Notes under the pieces: model-generated | Told to the model about the DNA's origin: nothing | The model's database searches: none | Seen by the model: only the letters and a program-made list of their open reading frames with translations | Shown: piece by piece, positions 1-10,789 of the stretch | Layout: the number at the start of each line of letters is the position of its first letter | How positions within the stretch are numbered: the first letter of the stretch is position 1 | Assembly (NCBI RefSeq): GCF_013466785.1 | Contig: NZ_CP059163.1 | Coordinates: 2,728,001-2,792,000 of the forward strand | Length of the DNA: 64,000 nucleotides | Direction: 5' to 3' | Source of the DNA: Nocardioides marinisabuli | GTDB lineage: Bacteria > Actinomycetota > Actinomycetes > Propionibacteriales > Nocardioidaceae | Program-made: the position numbers and the translations under genes

Positions 1-1682
<1,682 letters not shown>

Positions 1683-1769
1683 CGCCCCCACTGTGCGCCG
1701 TCGCGGGCCGTCGCGCGGCCCCTTCGGGCCAGATTTGTCCGACGGCACCCGCGACCGCGCGGGGGCTCG

Positions 1770-1775
1770 TACGCT
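1770..1775 (+). promoter_or_regulatory. -10 box TACGCT, leaderless start
   Basis: TACGCT ends 6 nt before the ATG at 1782 of the DUF3152 gene. That spacing would put transcription initiation at or next to the start codon. No -35 consensus is apparent. Confidence 0.5.
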
Positions 1776-1781
1776 GCCGGG

Positions 1782-2939
1782 ATGAGCCCCGCGCCCGACC
1801 TGCCCCGCGGCGTCGCGGTGCTGGTGGCGCTCCTGCTCGTCGTGCTGCCGGCCGCCCACAGCGCCGCCGATGACCCGGAGCCCGAGCCCGGCCCGACGCT
1901 GAGCAACCAGGCCCCGCCGCGGGTGGTGGGGGAGACGACGTACGGCAAGCGGCTGCGGGCCGAGCGCGGCACCTGGCTGCACAGCGACCCCGAGGCCGAG
2001 CTCCGCTTCACCTACCGCTGGCTGCGCGACGGGGAGCGGGTGCGCGGCGCGCGCGAGCAGACCTACCGGCCCGGCCTCGACGACCTGCGCCACCGCCTCG
2101 CCGTCGAGGTGACCGCCCACGACGAGCAGGGCGCGCGGGCCCGCGCGGTCTCGGAGGAGACCGGCCCGGTGCGTCGCGCCGACCTCGAGCCGCGCTCGGC
2201 GCCGCGGGTGCTGGGCACCCAGCGCTTCGGGCGGGTCCTGCGCGGCGACGCCGGGCGCTGGAGCAGCCGGCCGACCCGGGTGCGCTGGACCTGGCTGCGC
2301 GACGGCGAGCCCGTCGCTGGGGCCCGGGCCCGCAGCCGCGCGGTCGCCCCCGGCGACGTCGGTCACCGGCTGCGCGTGCAGGTGCGCGTCGACGCGTCCG
2401 GCCACCGCCCCGCGACGGCCACCTCGCCGGTCACCGCGCCGGTGCGCCACCGCGTCGACCTGCGCCGCACCGTGGCCTACAGCATCGCGACCCGCGGGCG
2501 CACCACCACGCCGGTGCGCGACTTCGCGCGCCTGGCCCAGCAGACCTTCGACGACCCGCGCGGCTGGCGCGGCGCCGGGGTCGGGTTCCGGCGGGTGGCC
2601 GAGGGCGGGGCCTTCACGCTGGTGCTGGCCGAGGCCGCCACGCTGCCGTCCTTCCACCCGGTCTGCTCCACGCAGTACAGCTGCCGGGTGGGGCGCTACG
2701 TCGTCATCAACCAGGACCGCTGGCGCACCGCCACCGCGCCGTGGAACGCCGCCGGCGGCAGCCTGCGCGACTACCGCCACATGGTCGTCAACCACGAGAC
2801 CGGCCACTGGCTCGGCCTCGGGCACGGCTCCTGCCCCGGCGCCGGGCAGCCGGCGCCGGTGATGCAGCAGCAGTCGAAGGGCCTGGGCGGCTGCCGCTTC
2901 AACCCCTGGCCGCTGGCGGGCGAGCGCGATCGGGTCTGA
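1782..2939 (+). CDS. Secreted DUF3152 metzincin-like protease
   Basis: The 385-residue protein begins with a Sec signal peptide (hydrophobic residues 10-27, cleavage probably after AAHSA). Two Ig-like repeats of the kind that carry YRWLRDGE / WTWLRDGE strands follow at about 40-215. The C-terminal half is a DUF3152 domain ending in HETGHWLGLGH (338-348). This HExxHxxGxxH zinc motif places it near the metzincin clan, with Met361 as a possible Met-turn. Four Cys in the catalytic half suggest disulfides in the extracellular protein. The ATG was chosen because a signal peptide starts there and a TACGCT box lies 6 nt upstream. The substrate is unknown; a cell-envelope or secreted role is inferred. 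Confidence 0.85.
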   Translation: MSPAPDLPRGVAVLVALLLVVLPAAHSAADDPEPEPGPTLSNQAPPRVVGETTYGKRLRAERGTWLHSDPEAELRFTYRWLRDGERVRGAREQTYRPGLDDLRHRLAVEVTAHDEQGARARAVSEETGPVRRADLEPRSAPRVLGTQRFGRVLRGDAGRWSSRPTRVRWTWLRDGEPVAGARARSRAVAPGDVGHRLRVQVRVDASGHRPATATSPVTAPVRHRVDLRRTVAYSIATRGRTTTPVRDFARLAQQTFDDPRGWRGAGVGFRRVAEGGAFTLVLAEAATLPSFHPVCSTQYSCRVGRYVVINQDRWRTATAPWNAAGGSLRDYRHMVVNHETGHWLGLGHGSCPGAGQPAPVMQQQSKGLGGCRFNPWPLAGERDRV

Positions 2940-2954
2940 GCCCCGGGTGGTGCC

Positions 2955-3983
2955 TCAGGAGGCGGCGACGTCGAGGTCCTGCTCGTCGTTCATCTGCGAG
3001 CCCGGCACCGGGCCCAGCCCCAGCAGGTCGAGCGAGAGGTTGGCCAGGTCGCCGTTGCGCACCGGCTGGCGGGCCCGGCCGTAGCCGGGGCGCCCGTCGC
3101 CCGGGTCGCGGTAGTCGGGGTTGAGGTCGTAGAGGTCGCCCGCCGCCACGCCCGGCCCCCAGACCACGAACGGCACCGTGTAGTTCACCGCCCGCCGGGC
3201 GTCGTCGTGCCGCAGGCCGGTGCCGCCGTGGTCGGAGGTCAGCACCACCCGCACGCTGCTCGCCAGCCGCGGCTCCGACTCCACCCGGGCCAGCAGCCGG
3301 CCCACCAGCCGGTCGGCCTCGCGCACCGCGTCGTCGTACGCCGTCGACCCGAAGCCGTGGGTGTGCCCGGCGGCGTCGGGGTCGGGCAGGTGCACGAACG
3401 TGAACGCCCGGTCCTGGCGCGCGAGGTCGCGCCCGGCCCGGCGCACCAGCCTGGGCGGGTCGGCCTCGAGCACGAACCGGTCGACGGCGCGCGGCCAGGA
3501 GCGCTGGAAGAGGGTGAGCTTCTGCTTGGCGACGAAGAGCGCCACCTCGCCGCCGCCGCGGTGCACCTCGCTGAGGACCGAGCGCACCGGGCCCCCGGCG
3601 GCGCGCCGCACGGTGCTGCCGGGGCGGTGCTCGTTCCAGGTCACGCCGTGGCCGCCGCGCGCGGCGTCGACCCGGCGCCCGGTCAGCTGCGTGGTGTGGT
3701 CGGGCAGCGTCTCGGTGCGCTGGCGGGCGGTGCGGGCGTTGAGGGTGCCCGCGCCCTCGGCGAGCAGCCGGTGCAGGGTCGGGGTGCCCTCGGGGCCCAG
3801 CCGCTCGACCACGTCGGGGCGCAGCCCGTCGACCGAGATCGCCAGCACCCGCGGCTCGGGGATCTCGGCGCTCGACGGGGCCGGGACGACGCGCGGCGCG
3901 GGGTCCGAGCGGGAGCAGGCGGCGGCCGGGGCGACGGCGAGCAGGACGGCCAGGGCGGGCGCGACGAGGCGGCGTACGAGCAC
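2955..3983 (-). CDS. Lipoprotein of the alkaline phosphatase / nucleotide pyrophosphatase superfamily
   Basis: This 342-residue protein is exported as a lipoprotein: VLVRR, a hydrophobic core, then the lipobox PAAAC. The mature part has alkaline-phosphatase superfamily metal motifs: ISVDGLRPD (first metal Asp), TLPDHTT (nucleophile region), LPDPDAAGHTHGF and VVLTSDHGGTG. These fit type I phosphodiesterase/nucleotide pyrophosphatases, which hydrolyse phosphodiester or phosphonate bonds outside the cell. I chose the GTG at 3983 because the signal peptide begins there and TACGGT sits 6 nt upstream. A longer GTG start at 4007 is possible. It is convergent with the DUF3152 gene. The substrate cannot be told from sequence. 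Confidence 0.8.
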   Translation of the reverse strand: MLVRRLVAPALAVLLAVAPAAACSRSDPAPRVVPAPSSAEIPEPRVLAISVDGLRPDVVERLGPEGTPTLHRLLAEGAGTLNARTARQRTETLPDHTTQLTGRRVDAARGGHGVTWNEHRPGSTVRRAAGGPVRSVLSEVHRGGGEVALFVAKQKLTLFQRSWPRAVDRFVLEADPPRLVRRAGRDLARQDRAFTFVHLPDPDAAGHTHGFGSTAYDDAVREADRLVGRLLARVESEPRLASSVRVVLTSDHGGTGLRHDDARRAVNYTVPFVVWGPGVAAGDLYDLNPDYRDPGDGRPGYGRARQPVRNGDLANLSLDLLGLGPVPGSQMNDEQDLDVAAS

Positions 3984-3989
3984 GCGGCG

Positions 3990-3995
3990 ACCGTA
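3990..3995 (-). promoter_or_regulatory. -10 box TACGGT, leaderless start
   Basis: TACGGT on the minus strand lies 6 nt before the GTG at 3983 of the phosphodiesterase lipoprotein gene. This supports that start over the upstream GTG at 4007. Confidence 0.45.
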
Positions 3996-4092
3996 CCCGC
4001 CGCGCACCCGCTCGGCTCCGTGCGCGGTCTCCCGCGACCGCCGGGCGACGTGACCTGCCTCGCGCCTGCGTGCGGACGCGAGGATCTGCGCC

Positions 4093-4098
4093 TACCCT
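4093..4098 (+). promoter_or_regulatory. -10 box TACCCT, leaderless start
   Basis: TACCCT ends 6 nt before the GTG of murI at 4105. No Shine-Dalgarno sequence is seen, which agrees with a leaderless transcript. Confidence 0.5.
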
Positions 4099-4104
4099 TC
4101 ACCC

Positions 4105-4929
4105 GTGCCGCCAGAGTCCGCCCCGCCGTCGAAGGACGCCCCGATCGGGATCTTCGACTCCGGGTTCGGCGGGCTGACCGTGGCCCGCTCGGTGATCGAC
4201 CAGCTGCCCCACGAGTCGGTGGTCTACCTCGGCGACACCGCTCGCCAGCCCTACGGCCCCCGGCCGATCGGGCAGGTGCGGGAGTACGCGCTGGAGTGCC
4301 TGGACCACCTCGTCGAGACCGGGGTCAAGGCCCTGGTCATCGCCTGCAACTCCGCCAGCGCCGCGATGCTGCGCGACGCCCGCGAGCGCTACGACGTGCC
4401 GGTGGTCGAGGTGATCTACCCCGCGACCCGCCGGGCGGTGGCGGCCAGCCGCAACGGGCGCATCGGCGTGATCTGCACCCGCGCGACCGCCGAGTCGATG
4501 GCCTACGACGACGCGTTCGCCGCCGCCCCGCACCTCGAGCTCAGCACCCGGGCCTGCCCCCGCTTCGTCGACTTCGTGGAGGCCGGCGTCACCGCGGGCG
4601 ACGAGCTGCTGGAGGCCGCGCACGAGTACCTCGACCCGCTCAGCGAGGCCGGCGTCGACACCCTGATCCTGGGGTGCACCCACTACCCGCTGCTGACCGG
4701 CATCATCTCCTACGTGATGGGCGACGGCGTGACCCTCGTGAGCTCGGCGGAGGAGTGCGCCAAGGACGTCTTCAAGATGCTCGTGGTCAACGACCTGCTG
4801 CGCGAGGGCGGCGAGCCGCGCCACACCTTCCTGACCACCGGGGAGCCGGAGGAGTTCGCGGCCGTCGGGCGGCGCTTCCTGGGCCCCGAGATGGCCGCGG
4901 CCACCAGCCTCGCCGGGAGCCTGGCGTGA
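4105..4929 (+). CDS. murI: Glutamate racemase MurI
   Basis: MurI interconverts L- and D-glutamate in the cytoplasm, supplying D-Glu for peptidoglycan. The 274-residue protein has the expected length. The motif FDSGFGG carries the catalytic Asp18, CNSAS carries catalytic Cys81, and GCTHYPL carries the second catalytic Cys191 with His193, so both racemase bases are present. The start is GTG, about 10 residues before the conserved PIGIFDSG. The last four bases overlap the next gene (GTGA), indicating translational coupling with the metallo-beta-lactamase, as at the Rv1338-Rv1339 locus. Confidence 0.97.
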   Translation: MPPESAPPSKDAPIGIFDSGFGGLTVARSVIDQLPHESVVYLGDTARQPYGPRPIGQVREYALECLDHLVETGVKALVIACNSASAAMLRDARERYDVPVVEVIYPATRRAVAASRNGRIGVICTRATAESMAYDDAFAAAPHLELSTRACPRFVDFVEAGVTAGDELLEAAHEYLDPLSEAGVDTLILGCTHYPLLTGIISYVMGDGVTLVSSAEECAKDVFKMLVVNDLLREGGEPRHTFLTTGEPEEFAAVGRRFLGPEMAAATSLAGSLA

Positions 4930-5735
4930 GCACCCGGCCCAGCAGCCCGCCCAGCCCTCGCCCCAGCGTGCGCCTGACCGTCGTGGGCTGCTCGGGCTCC
5001 TACCCCGGCCCCGACTCGCCCGCCTCGTGCTACCTGCTCGAGGCCGAGCACGACGACGGCAGCGGCCCGCGCACCTGGCGGGTCGTCCTCGACCTCGGCA
5101 ACGGCGCCCTGGGGGCGCTGCAGCGCTACGCCGACCCGCTGGCCATCGACGCGGTGCTGCTGAGCCACCTGCACGCCGACCACTGCCTGGACATGTGCGG
5201 CTACCACGTGCTGCGCCGCTACCACCCGAGCGGCCCGCAGCCCCTGCTCCCGGTCCACGGGCCCGCCGACACCGCCGACCGCCTGGCGCGCGGCTACGAC
5301 CTCGAGGTCGACCCCGGCATGCGCGAGGAGTTCGACTTCCGGGTCTGGGGCGAGCCGGTGCGGATCGGGCCCTTCCACGTGCGCGCGGTCCCGGTCGACC
5401 ACCCCGTCGACGCCTTCGGGCTGCGGATCACCGTCGGCGACGTCACCATCGGCTACTCCGGCGACACCGCCCCCTGCGCTGGCCTCGACGAGGTGGCCGA
5501 CGGTGTCGACCTGCTGCTCGCCGAGGCGTCGTTCCGCGCCGGCGACGACAACCCGCCCCACATCCACCTGACCGGCACCGACTGCGGCGACGTCGCCCGG
5601 CGTGCCGGCGTCGGACGCCTGGTGCTCACCCACGTGCCGCCCTGGTTCGACCCCGCCGACGCCCTCGCCGAGGCCACCGCCGTCTTCGACGGCCCCACCG
5701 TCCTGGCCACCCCCGGGGCGGTCTACGAGCTCTGA
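4926..5735 (+). CDS. Metallo-beta-lactamase fold hydrolase, Rv1339-like
   Basis: The 269-residue cytoplasmic protein has the zinc-binding motif HLHADH (81-86), then [15 protein letters not shown] and a late LTHVPPW, the full metal set of the MBL fold. By sequence and position after murI it corresponds to M. tuberculosis Rv1339, reported as an atypical class II cAMP phosphodiesterase. A cyclic nucleotide or nucleic-acid phosphodiesterase activity is therefore plausible here. Its GTG overlaps the murI stop by 4 bp. The first 15 residues are Pro/Ser-rich and probably disordered. Confidence 0.85.
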   Translation: MSTRPSSPPSPRPSVRLTVVGCSGSYPGPDSPASCYLLEAEHDDGSGPRTWRVVLDLGNGALGALQRYADPLAIDAVLLSHLHADHCLDMCGYHVLRRYHPSGPQPLLPVHGPADTADRLARGYDLEVDPGMREEFDFRVWGEPVRIGPFHVRAVPVDHPVDAFGLRITVGDVTIGYSGDTAPCAGLDEVADGVDLLLAEASFRAGDDNPPHIHLTGTDCGDVARRAGVGRLVLTHVPPWFDPADALAEATAVFDGPTVLATPGAVYEL

Positions 5736-5742
5736 GGCCGGC

Positions 5743-5838
5743 TGCATGAGTCCCCGGTCAGCCGGGGACTCCTGTACTTGTCAGGTGTTGCAACCCCTGA
5801 CAAGTGCATGAGTCACCGGTCGACCGGGGATTCATGCA
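5743..5838. repeat. Three adjacent palindromes (REP-like cluster)
   Basis: The 150 bp gap between the MBL gene and the ABC transporter holds three back-to-back palindromes. A perfect 10 bp stem with a 4 nt loop lies at 5748-5771. A 30 bp palindrome with one mismatched pair, arms ACTTGTCAGG / CCTGACAAGT around GTTGCAAC, lies at 5776-5805. An imperfect 34 bp palindrome centred on CCGGTCGACCGG lies at 5805-5838. Outer units 1 and 3 are direct copies offset by 62 bp, both starting TGCATGAGTC. The cluster could act as a terminator, an operator or a REP-like element. Confidence 0.7.
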
Positions 5839-5895
5839 CGGCGCCACGCCGGGTCGAGGTGCGCGACCGGCCCCGGTTCGGGCAGGGTGAGAGCC

Positions 5896-6836
<941 letters not shown>

Positions 6837-6840
<4 letters not shown>

Positions 6841-7637
6841 GCGCCACCACCGCACCCGTCCCCGGCACCCCCGGCATGATCGACATCAGCTCCACCCCGC
6901 GGGTCCCGCTCGGCCGCCTGGTCTCGGTCGAGCTGCGCAAGAGCCTCGACACCCGTGCGGGGCGCTGGTTCACCGGCTCGATCGTGGCGCTGTGCCTGGC
7001 GATCGTGCTGATCTTCGCGCTGATCGCCGACGGGGTCGGCCTGACGTACGGCGACTTCCTGCTCGTCTCGGGCAGCGTGCTGGGCTACTTCCTGCCGATC
7101 CTCGTCATCTTGATGGTCACCAGCGAGTGGAGCCAGCGCACCGGCCTGGTGACCTTCACCCTCGAGCCGCACCGTCCGCGCGTGGTGGCCGCGAAGTTCC
7201 TGGCCGCGCTGGTGCTGGGCGCGGGCCTGATCGTGCTCGCCGCCGTGGTCGCGGCCCTCGGCGTGCTGGTCGCGGGCGCCGACTGGAGCGTCGAGACCGG
7301 TCTGCTGGTCAACGGCTTCGTGGTCGCCAACCTGATCGGCATCCTGCTCGGCTTCGCGATCGCGATGCTGCTGATGAACACCCCGGCCGCGATCGTCGCC
7401 TACTTCATCTACACGCTGGTGCTGCCCATCGCCGTGGGCATCCTCGGCGCGTTCCAGGAGTGGTTCGCCGACCTCGCGCCGTGGATCGAGTTCAACACCG
7501 CGCAGGCCACCCTCTTCGAGGGCGACTACGTGCCCACCGGCGAGGAGACCGCCCAGCTCGTCACCTCCGGGCTGATCTGGCTGGTGCTGCCGCTGGTGCT
7601 GGGCCTGCTGCGCCTGCTGCGCGCCGAGCCGAAGTAA
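6837..7637 (+). CDS. ABC-2 type permease
   Basis: The 266-residue membrane protein has about six hydrophobic segments (first near 55-75, then 85-105, 120-145, 160-180, 185-210, 240-260), the layout of ABC-2 permeases. The Pro/Thr-rich N-terminal 30 residues are cytoplasmic. The 4 bp overlap with the ATPase gene indicates that the two form one exporter. It lacks motifs that would name the cargo. Confidence 0.8.
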
Positions 7638-7674
7638 GTCTTCACCCGGTCGTCGCCCCGACGTCGACCAGCCG

Positions 7675-7712
7675 CGGCCCCCACGTTCCTCGCGCAGCGA
7701 GGGTGGGGGCCG
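7675..7712 (+). terminator. Stacked hairpin after the ABC operon
   Basis: The outer stem CGGCCCCCAC / GTGGGGGCCG encloses an inner stem CCTCGC / GCGAGG, giving about 16 bp of pairing. There is no T-tract, as is usual in this GC range. Its 3' arm ends in the first base of the GTG assigned to the next gene, so it may also limit translation of that gene. Confidence 0.6.
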
Positions 7713-8572
7713 TGGCGCTCCCCACCCCGTCCTCCGACCGGCACGGCACCCGCTACCTGCGCTTCGCCGCCCTCGGCGACAGCACCACCGTCGGGCTCGG
7801 CGACCCCGTCGCGACCTCGGTCTCGCCGACCGGCTGGCGCGGCTGGGCCCGGCTGCTCGCCGACGCCCTCGCGACGTCGTACGACGTCAGCTTCTGCAAC
7901 CTGGCCGTCACCGGCGCCACCGCCGGCTGCGTGGTGGCCGGGCAGCTCGACGAGGCGGTGGCGCACCGCCCCGACGTGGCCTCGCTCATCGTCGGGGTCA
8001 ACGACACGATGCGCTCGACCTGGGACCCGGTGCGGCTGCGCGAGGACCTGATGGGCACCGCGGAAGCGCTGCACGGCACGGGCGCGCTGCTGCTGAGCGC
8101 CCGCTTCCACGACCACGGGCGGGTCCTCGGGCTCCCGGCGGTGCTGCGGCGGCCCCTGGGGGCGCGCATCGAGGCGGTCAACGAGGTCTACGACGAGGTG
8201 CACGCCACGTTCGGCGGCCTGCGCATCGACCTGGGGCTGCAGCAGGAGGTGCTCGACCGGTCCTTCTGGTCGGTGGACCGGCTGCACCCCTCCGAGCTGG
8301 GGCACCGGGTGCTCGCCCACGGCTTCGCCCGGCTGCTGGTCGCCGAGGGGCTCACCCTCGCCCCGGTCGCGACCACGGCCGAGGGCGGGCTGGCGACCTC
8401 GTGGCGCAGCGACCTGCGCTGGTGCGTGGCCGAGGGGGCGCCGTGGATCGGACGCCGCGCGCGCGACCTGGGGCCCTGGGCGGTGCGCACGGCCTGGCAC
8501 GAGGCCCGCGCCCCCCGCGGGCCAGCCGGGCGCGCCGAGCCCCGGGCGCTGCCCGCGCGTGCCGGGAAGTAG
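7712..8572 (+). CDS. SGNH/GDSL hydrolase
   Basis: The 286-residue protein has SGNH blocks in order: [11 protein letters not shown] with nucleophile Ser24, a Gly in the [10 protein letters not shown] region, GVNDTM with the oxyanion Asn, and [10 protein letters not shown] with the catalytic Asp and His. The family includes lipases, esterases and acyl-carbohydrate esterases. No signal peptide is seen, so the enzyme is probably cytoplasmic. The C-terminal 70 residues are Arg/Ala/Pro-rich and outside the domain. The start is an uncertain GTG that lies inside a hairpin. Confidence 0.78.
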   Translation: MALPTPSSDRHGTRYLRFAALGDSTTVGLGDPVATSVSPTGWRGWARLLADALATSYDVSFCNLAVTGATAGCVVAGQLDEAVAHRPDVASLIVGVNDTMRSTWDPVRLREDLMGTAEALHGTGALLLSARFHDHGRVLGLPAVLRRPLGARIEAVNEVYDEVHATFGGLRIDLGLQQEVLDRSFWSVDRLHPSELGHRVLAHGFARLLVAEGLTLAPVATTAEGGLATSWRSDLRWCVAEGAPWIGRRARDLGPWAVRTAWHEARAPRGPAGRAEPRALPARAGK

Positions 8573-8575
8573 CCT
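8570..8575 (+). promoter_or_regulatory. -10 box TAGCCT, leaderless start
   Basis: TAGCCT ends 7 nt before the rph ATG at 8583. It contains the stop codon of the SGNH hydrolase gene. Confidence 0.4.
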
Positions 8576-8582
8576 CGCGGCC

Positions 8583-9305
8583 ATGACTGCACGCGAGGAC
8601 GGCCGCGCCGACGACGAGCTCCGCCCGATCACGATCACCCGCCACTGGCTCGACCACGCCGCCGGGTCGGTGCTGGTCGAGTTCGGCCGCACCAAGGTGC
8701 TGTGCGCCGCCTCGGCCTCCGAGGGCGTGCCGCGCTGGCGCAAGGGCTCGGGCCTGGGGTGGGTGACCGCGGAGTACGCCATGCTCCCGGCCTCGACCAA
8801 CACCCGCTCCGACCGCGAGTCGGTCAAGGGCCGCATCGGCGGACGCACCCACGAGATCAGCCGGCTCATCGGGCGCTCGCTGCGCGCGGTCGTCGACTAC
8901 GAGGCGCTCGGCGAGAACACCATCCAGCTCGACTGCGACGTGCTGCAGGCCGACGGCGGCACCCGCACCGCCGCGATCACCGGCGCCTACGTCGCCCTGG
9001 CCGACGCCGTGTCCCACCTGCGCTCGACCGGCGCGCTCAAGGGCGAGCCGCTGACCGGGTCGGTCGCCGCCGTCTCGGTCGGCATCATCGACGGCACCCC
9101 GCGCCTGGACCTGCCCTACGTCGAGGACGTGCGCGCCGAGACCGACATGAACGTCGTGATGACCGGCGCCGGCTCGTTCGTCGAGGTGCAGGGCACCGCC
9201 GAGGGGGCGGCCTTCGACCGCGCCGAGCTCGACGCCCTGCTCGACCTGGCGGCCCAGGGCTGCGTCGACCTGACCCGCCTGCAGCAGGAGGCGCTGGCTC
9301 GATGA
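8583..9305 (+). CDS. rph: Ribonuclease PH
   Basis: RNase PH trims tRNA 3' ends by phosphorolysis and forms a hexameric ring. The 240-residue sequence covers the whole family domain: [21 protein letters not shown] at the start, the R-rich loop [42 protein letters not shown], and the acidic [17 protein letters not shown] near the phosphate site. The ATG at 8583 gives a normal N-terminus. The stop overlaps the ATG of rdgB (ATGA), the usual actinobacterial pairing. Confidence 0.96.
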   Translation: MTAREDGRADDELRPITITRHWLDHAAGSVLVEFGRTKVLCAASASEGVPRWRKGSGLGWVTAEYAMLPASTNTRSDRESVKGRIGGRTHEISRLIGRSLRAVVDYEALGENTIQLDCDVLQADGGTRTAAITGAYVALADAVSHLRSTGALKGEPLTGSVAAVSVGIIDGTPRLDLPYVEDVRAETDMNVVMTGAGSFVEVQGTAEGAAFDRAELDALLDLAAQGCVDLTRLQQEALAR

Positions 9306-9931
9306 GCGCCGGCCGGCAGCGGGTCCACCTCGCCTCGCGCAACGCCAAGAAGATCGCCGAGATGCAGCGCATCCTGCGCGAGCACGCGCCCGACCTCGAG
9401 GTCGTCGGCCTCGACGACGTGGCGGCGTACGACGAGCCGGTCGAGGACCAGCCCACCTTCGTCGGCAACGCGCTGCTCAAGGCCCGGGCCGGCCACGAGG
9501 CCACCGGTCTGCCGACGCTGGCCGACGACTCGGGGCTGTGCGTCGACGCCCTCAACGGCATGCCGGGCGTGCTCTCGGCGCGCTGGGCCGGGCCGGGCAA
9601 GGACGACGCGGCCAACAACGCGCTGCTGCTCGCCCAGCTCGCCGACGTGCCGGAGGTGCGCCGCGGCGCCCACTTCGCCTGCGCCGTGGCGTACGTCGAC
9701 GGGCCGGGGGAGGCCGGCCAGCTCGTGGTGGAGGGCCGGATGGACGGCACCGTCATCGACGAGCTGCGCGGCGAGGGCGGCTTCGGCTACGACGCGCTGT
9801 TCGTGGCCGACGAGCACAGCGAGCCCGAGCGCACCAGCGCCGAGCTCGACCCGGCCGAGAAGGACCGGGTCTCCCACCGGGGTCGCGCGCTGCGCGAGAT
9901 CGCCCCGCTCGTCGCGCGTCGTCTCGCCTGA
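9302..9931 (+). CDS. rdgB: Non-canonical purine NTP pyrophosphatase RdgB/HAM1
   Basis: RdgB hydrolyses ITP, dITP and XTP to monophosphates, keeping deaminated purines out of nucleic acids. The 209-residue protein has the N-terminal strand and loop [14 protein letters not shown], the metal-binding [19 protein letters not shown], and the late FGYDALFV and SHRGRAL motifs that contact the base. The length is normal. It is translationally coupled to rph. Confidence 0.95.
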   Translation: MSAGRQRVHLASRNAKKIAEMQRILREHAPDLEVVGLDDVAAYDEPVEDQPTFVGNALLKARAGHEATGLPTLADDSGLCVDALNGMPGVLSARWAGPGKDDAANNALLLAQLADVPEVRRGAHFACAVAYVDGPGEAGQLVVEGRMDGTVIDELRGEGGFGYDALFVADEHSEPERTSAELDPAEKDRVSHRGRALREIAPLVARRLA

Positions 9932-10012
9932 GCCGCGTCCCGGTCTGAGAGGCTGCCCCCGTGACCCGTCCCTTCCTCCTGCGTCGTCCGCTCCCGTCTG
10001 CTGCTGCGCCTG

Positions 10013-10540
10013 GTGGGCTGGCGCACCGTGGGGGAGGTGCCGCGCAAGGGCGTCCTCGTCGGCGCCCCGCACACCTCGAACTGGGACTGGGTGCTGACGC
10101 TGCTGCTGGCCTGGGACAGCCGGGTGACGATCCGGCTGCTGGTGAAGAAGGAGTTCTTCAAGGGCCCGATCGGCTGGGTGCTGCGCGCGACCGGCGCGGT
10201 GCCGCTCGACCGGTCGAACCCGGGTGCGACGATCCGTGAGCTGATCGCCGACGCCGAGACCGACGAGACCTTCCTGCTCGGCATCGCCGCCGAGGGCACC
10301 CGCAGCAAGGGCGAGTACTGGAAGTCGGGCTTCTACCGGATCTCCCAGCAGACCGGCCTGCCGATCACGCTGGCCTTCGTCGACAAGCCCACCCGCCGCG
10401 TGGGCTGGGGCCCGACGTTCCCGCTCAGCGGCGACGTGTCCGCCGACATGGATCGGATCCGCGCGTTCTTCGCCGACAAGACCGGCCTCAAGCCCGACCA
10501 GGCCACCGAGCCCCGCCTCAAGGAGGAGGGCCCCGCCTGA
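10013..10540 (+). CDS. 1-acylglycerol-3-phosphate acyltransferase-like protein, 5' end disturbed
   Basis: This 175-residue PlsC-like acyltransferase keeps the acceptor motif as HTSNWDW (HxxxxD form), the KKEFFKGPIGW strand and AEGTRSKGEYWKSGFY. It would transfer an acyl group to a lysolipid at the membrane. The GTG at 10013 is the only start in this frame. Just upstream, in-frame codons read RLLLRLVGW, a plausible family N-terminus. A GTG with a GAGAGG ribosome site stands at 9961 in another frame (52 bp away). A one-base indel between 9965 and 10010 would join them, so the true gene may run 9961-10540. Confidence 0.7.
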   Translation: MGWRTVGEVPRKGVLVGAPHTSNWDWVLTLLLAWDSRVTIRLLVKKEFFKGPIGWVLRATGAVPLDRSNPGATIRELIADAETDETFLLGIAAEGTRSKGEYWKSGFYRISQQTGLPITLAFVDKPTRRVGWGPTFPLSGDVSADMDRIRAFFADKTGLKPDQATEPRLKEEGPA

Positions 10541-10682
10541 CGGCCGAGCGGTCACTTCTGAACCACCGAGCAGTCACTTCCGCCCCGGCCGCATGGTCGG
10601 CCCGACCCCTCGCTGGCCGGGATCGACCGGCCGAGGGTGCGGAACTGACCGGTCGATGGTTCAGAAGTGACCGCTCGGCCGT
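10540..10682. repeat. Four-unit palindromic repeat element, copy 1
   Basis: A perfect 26 bp inverted repeat (10540-10565 with 10657-10682) flanks two more degenerate units. Reading inward, each side has two tandem copies of a 21-nt unit beginning CCGAGCGGTCACTTCTGAAC, and the two sides face each other. The first arm begins in the stop codon of the acyltransferase gene. The other arm ends 3 bp from the 3' end of tRNA-Leu. A second copy of the element lies at 55601-55700. Confidence 0.85.
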
Positions 10683-10685
10683 CGG

Positions 10686-10767
10686 TGCCGGAGGCGGGAC
10701 TTGAACCCGCACGCCCTGGGGCACAGGTACCTAAAACCTGCGTGTCTGCCTGTTCCACCACTCCGGC
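10686..10767 (-). tRNA. tRNA-Leu (UAG)
   Basis: The class II tRNA has acceptor stem GCCGGAG / CTCCGGC with discriminator A. The anticodon stem CAGGT / ACCTG encloses loop TTTAGGT, so the anticodon is UAG and CUA/CUG-type codons are read. There is a long variable arm and the T-loop GTTCAAG. CCA is not encoded. Confidence 0.95.
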
Positions 10768-10789
10768 TGCAGGTGGGAGTCTAGGAGCG

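Noticed and set aside
5776..5805. ParB binding site (parS)
   Set aside because: The palindrome does not match TGTTTCACGTGAAACA; its arms are ACTTGTCAGG.
10667..10789. Upstream extension of the lipoprotein gene through the tRNA-Leu
   Set aside because: The in-frame upstream start lies across the opposite-strand tRNA, while ATG 10790 begins a proper lipoprotein signal.
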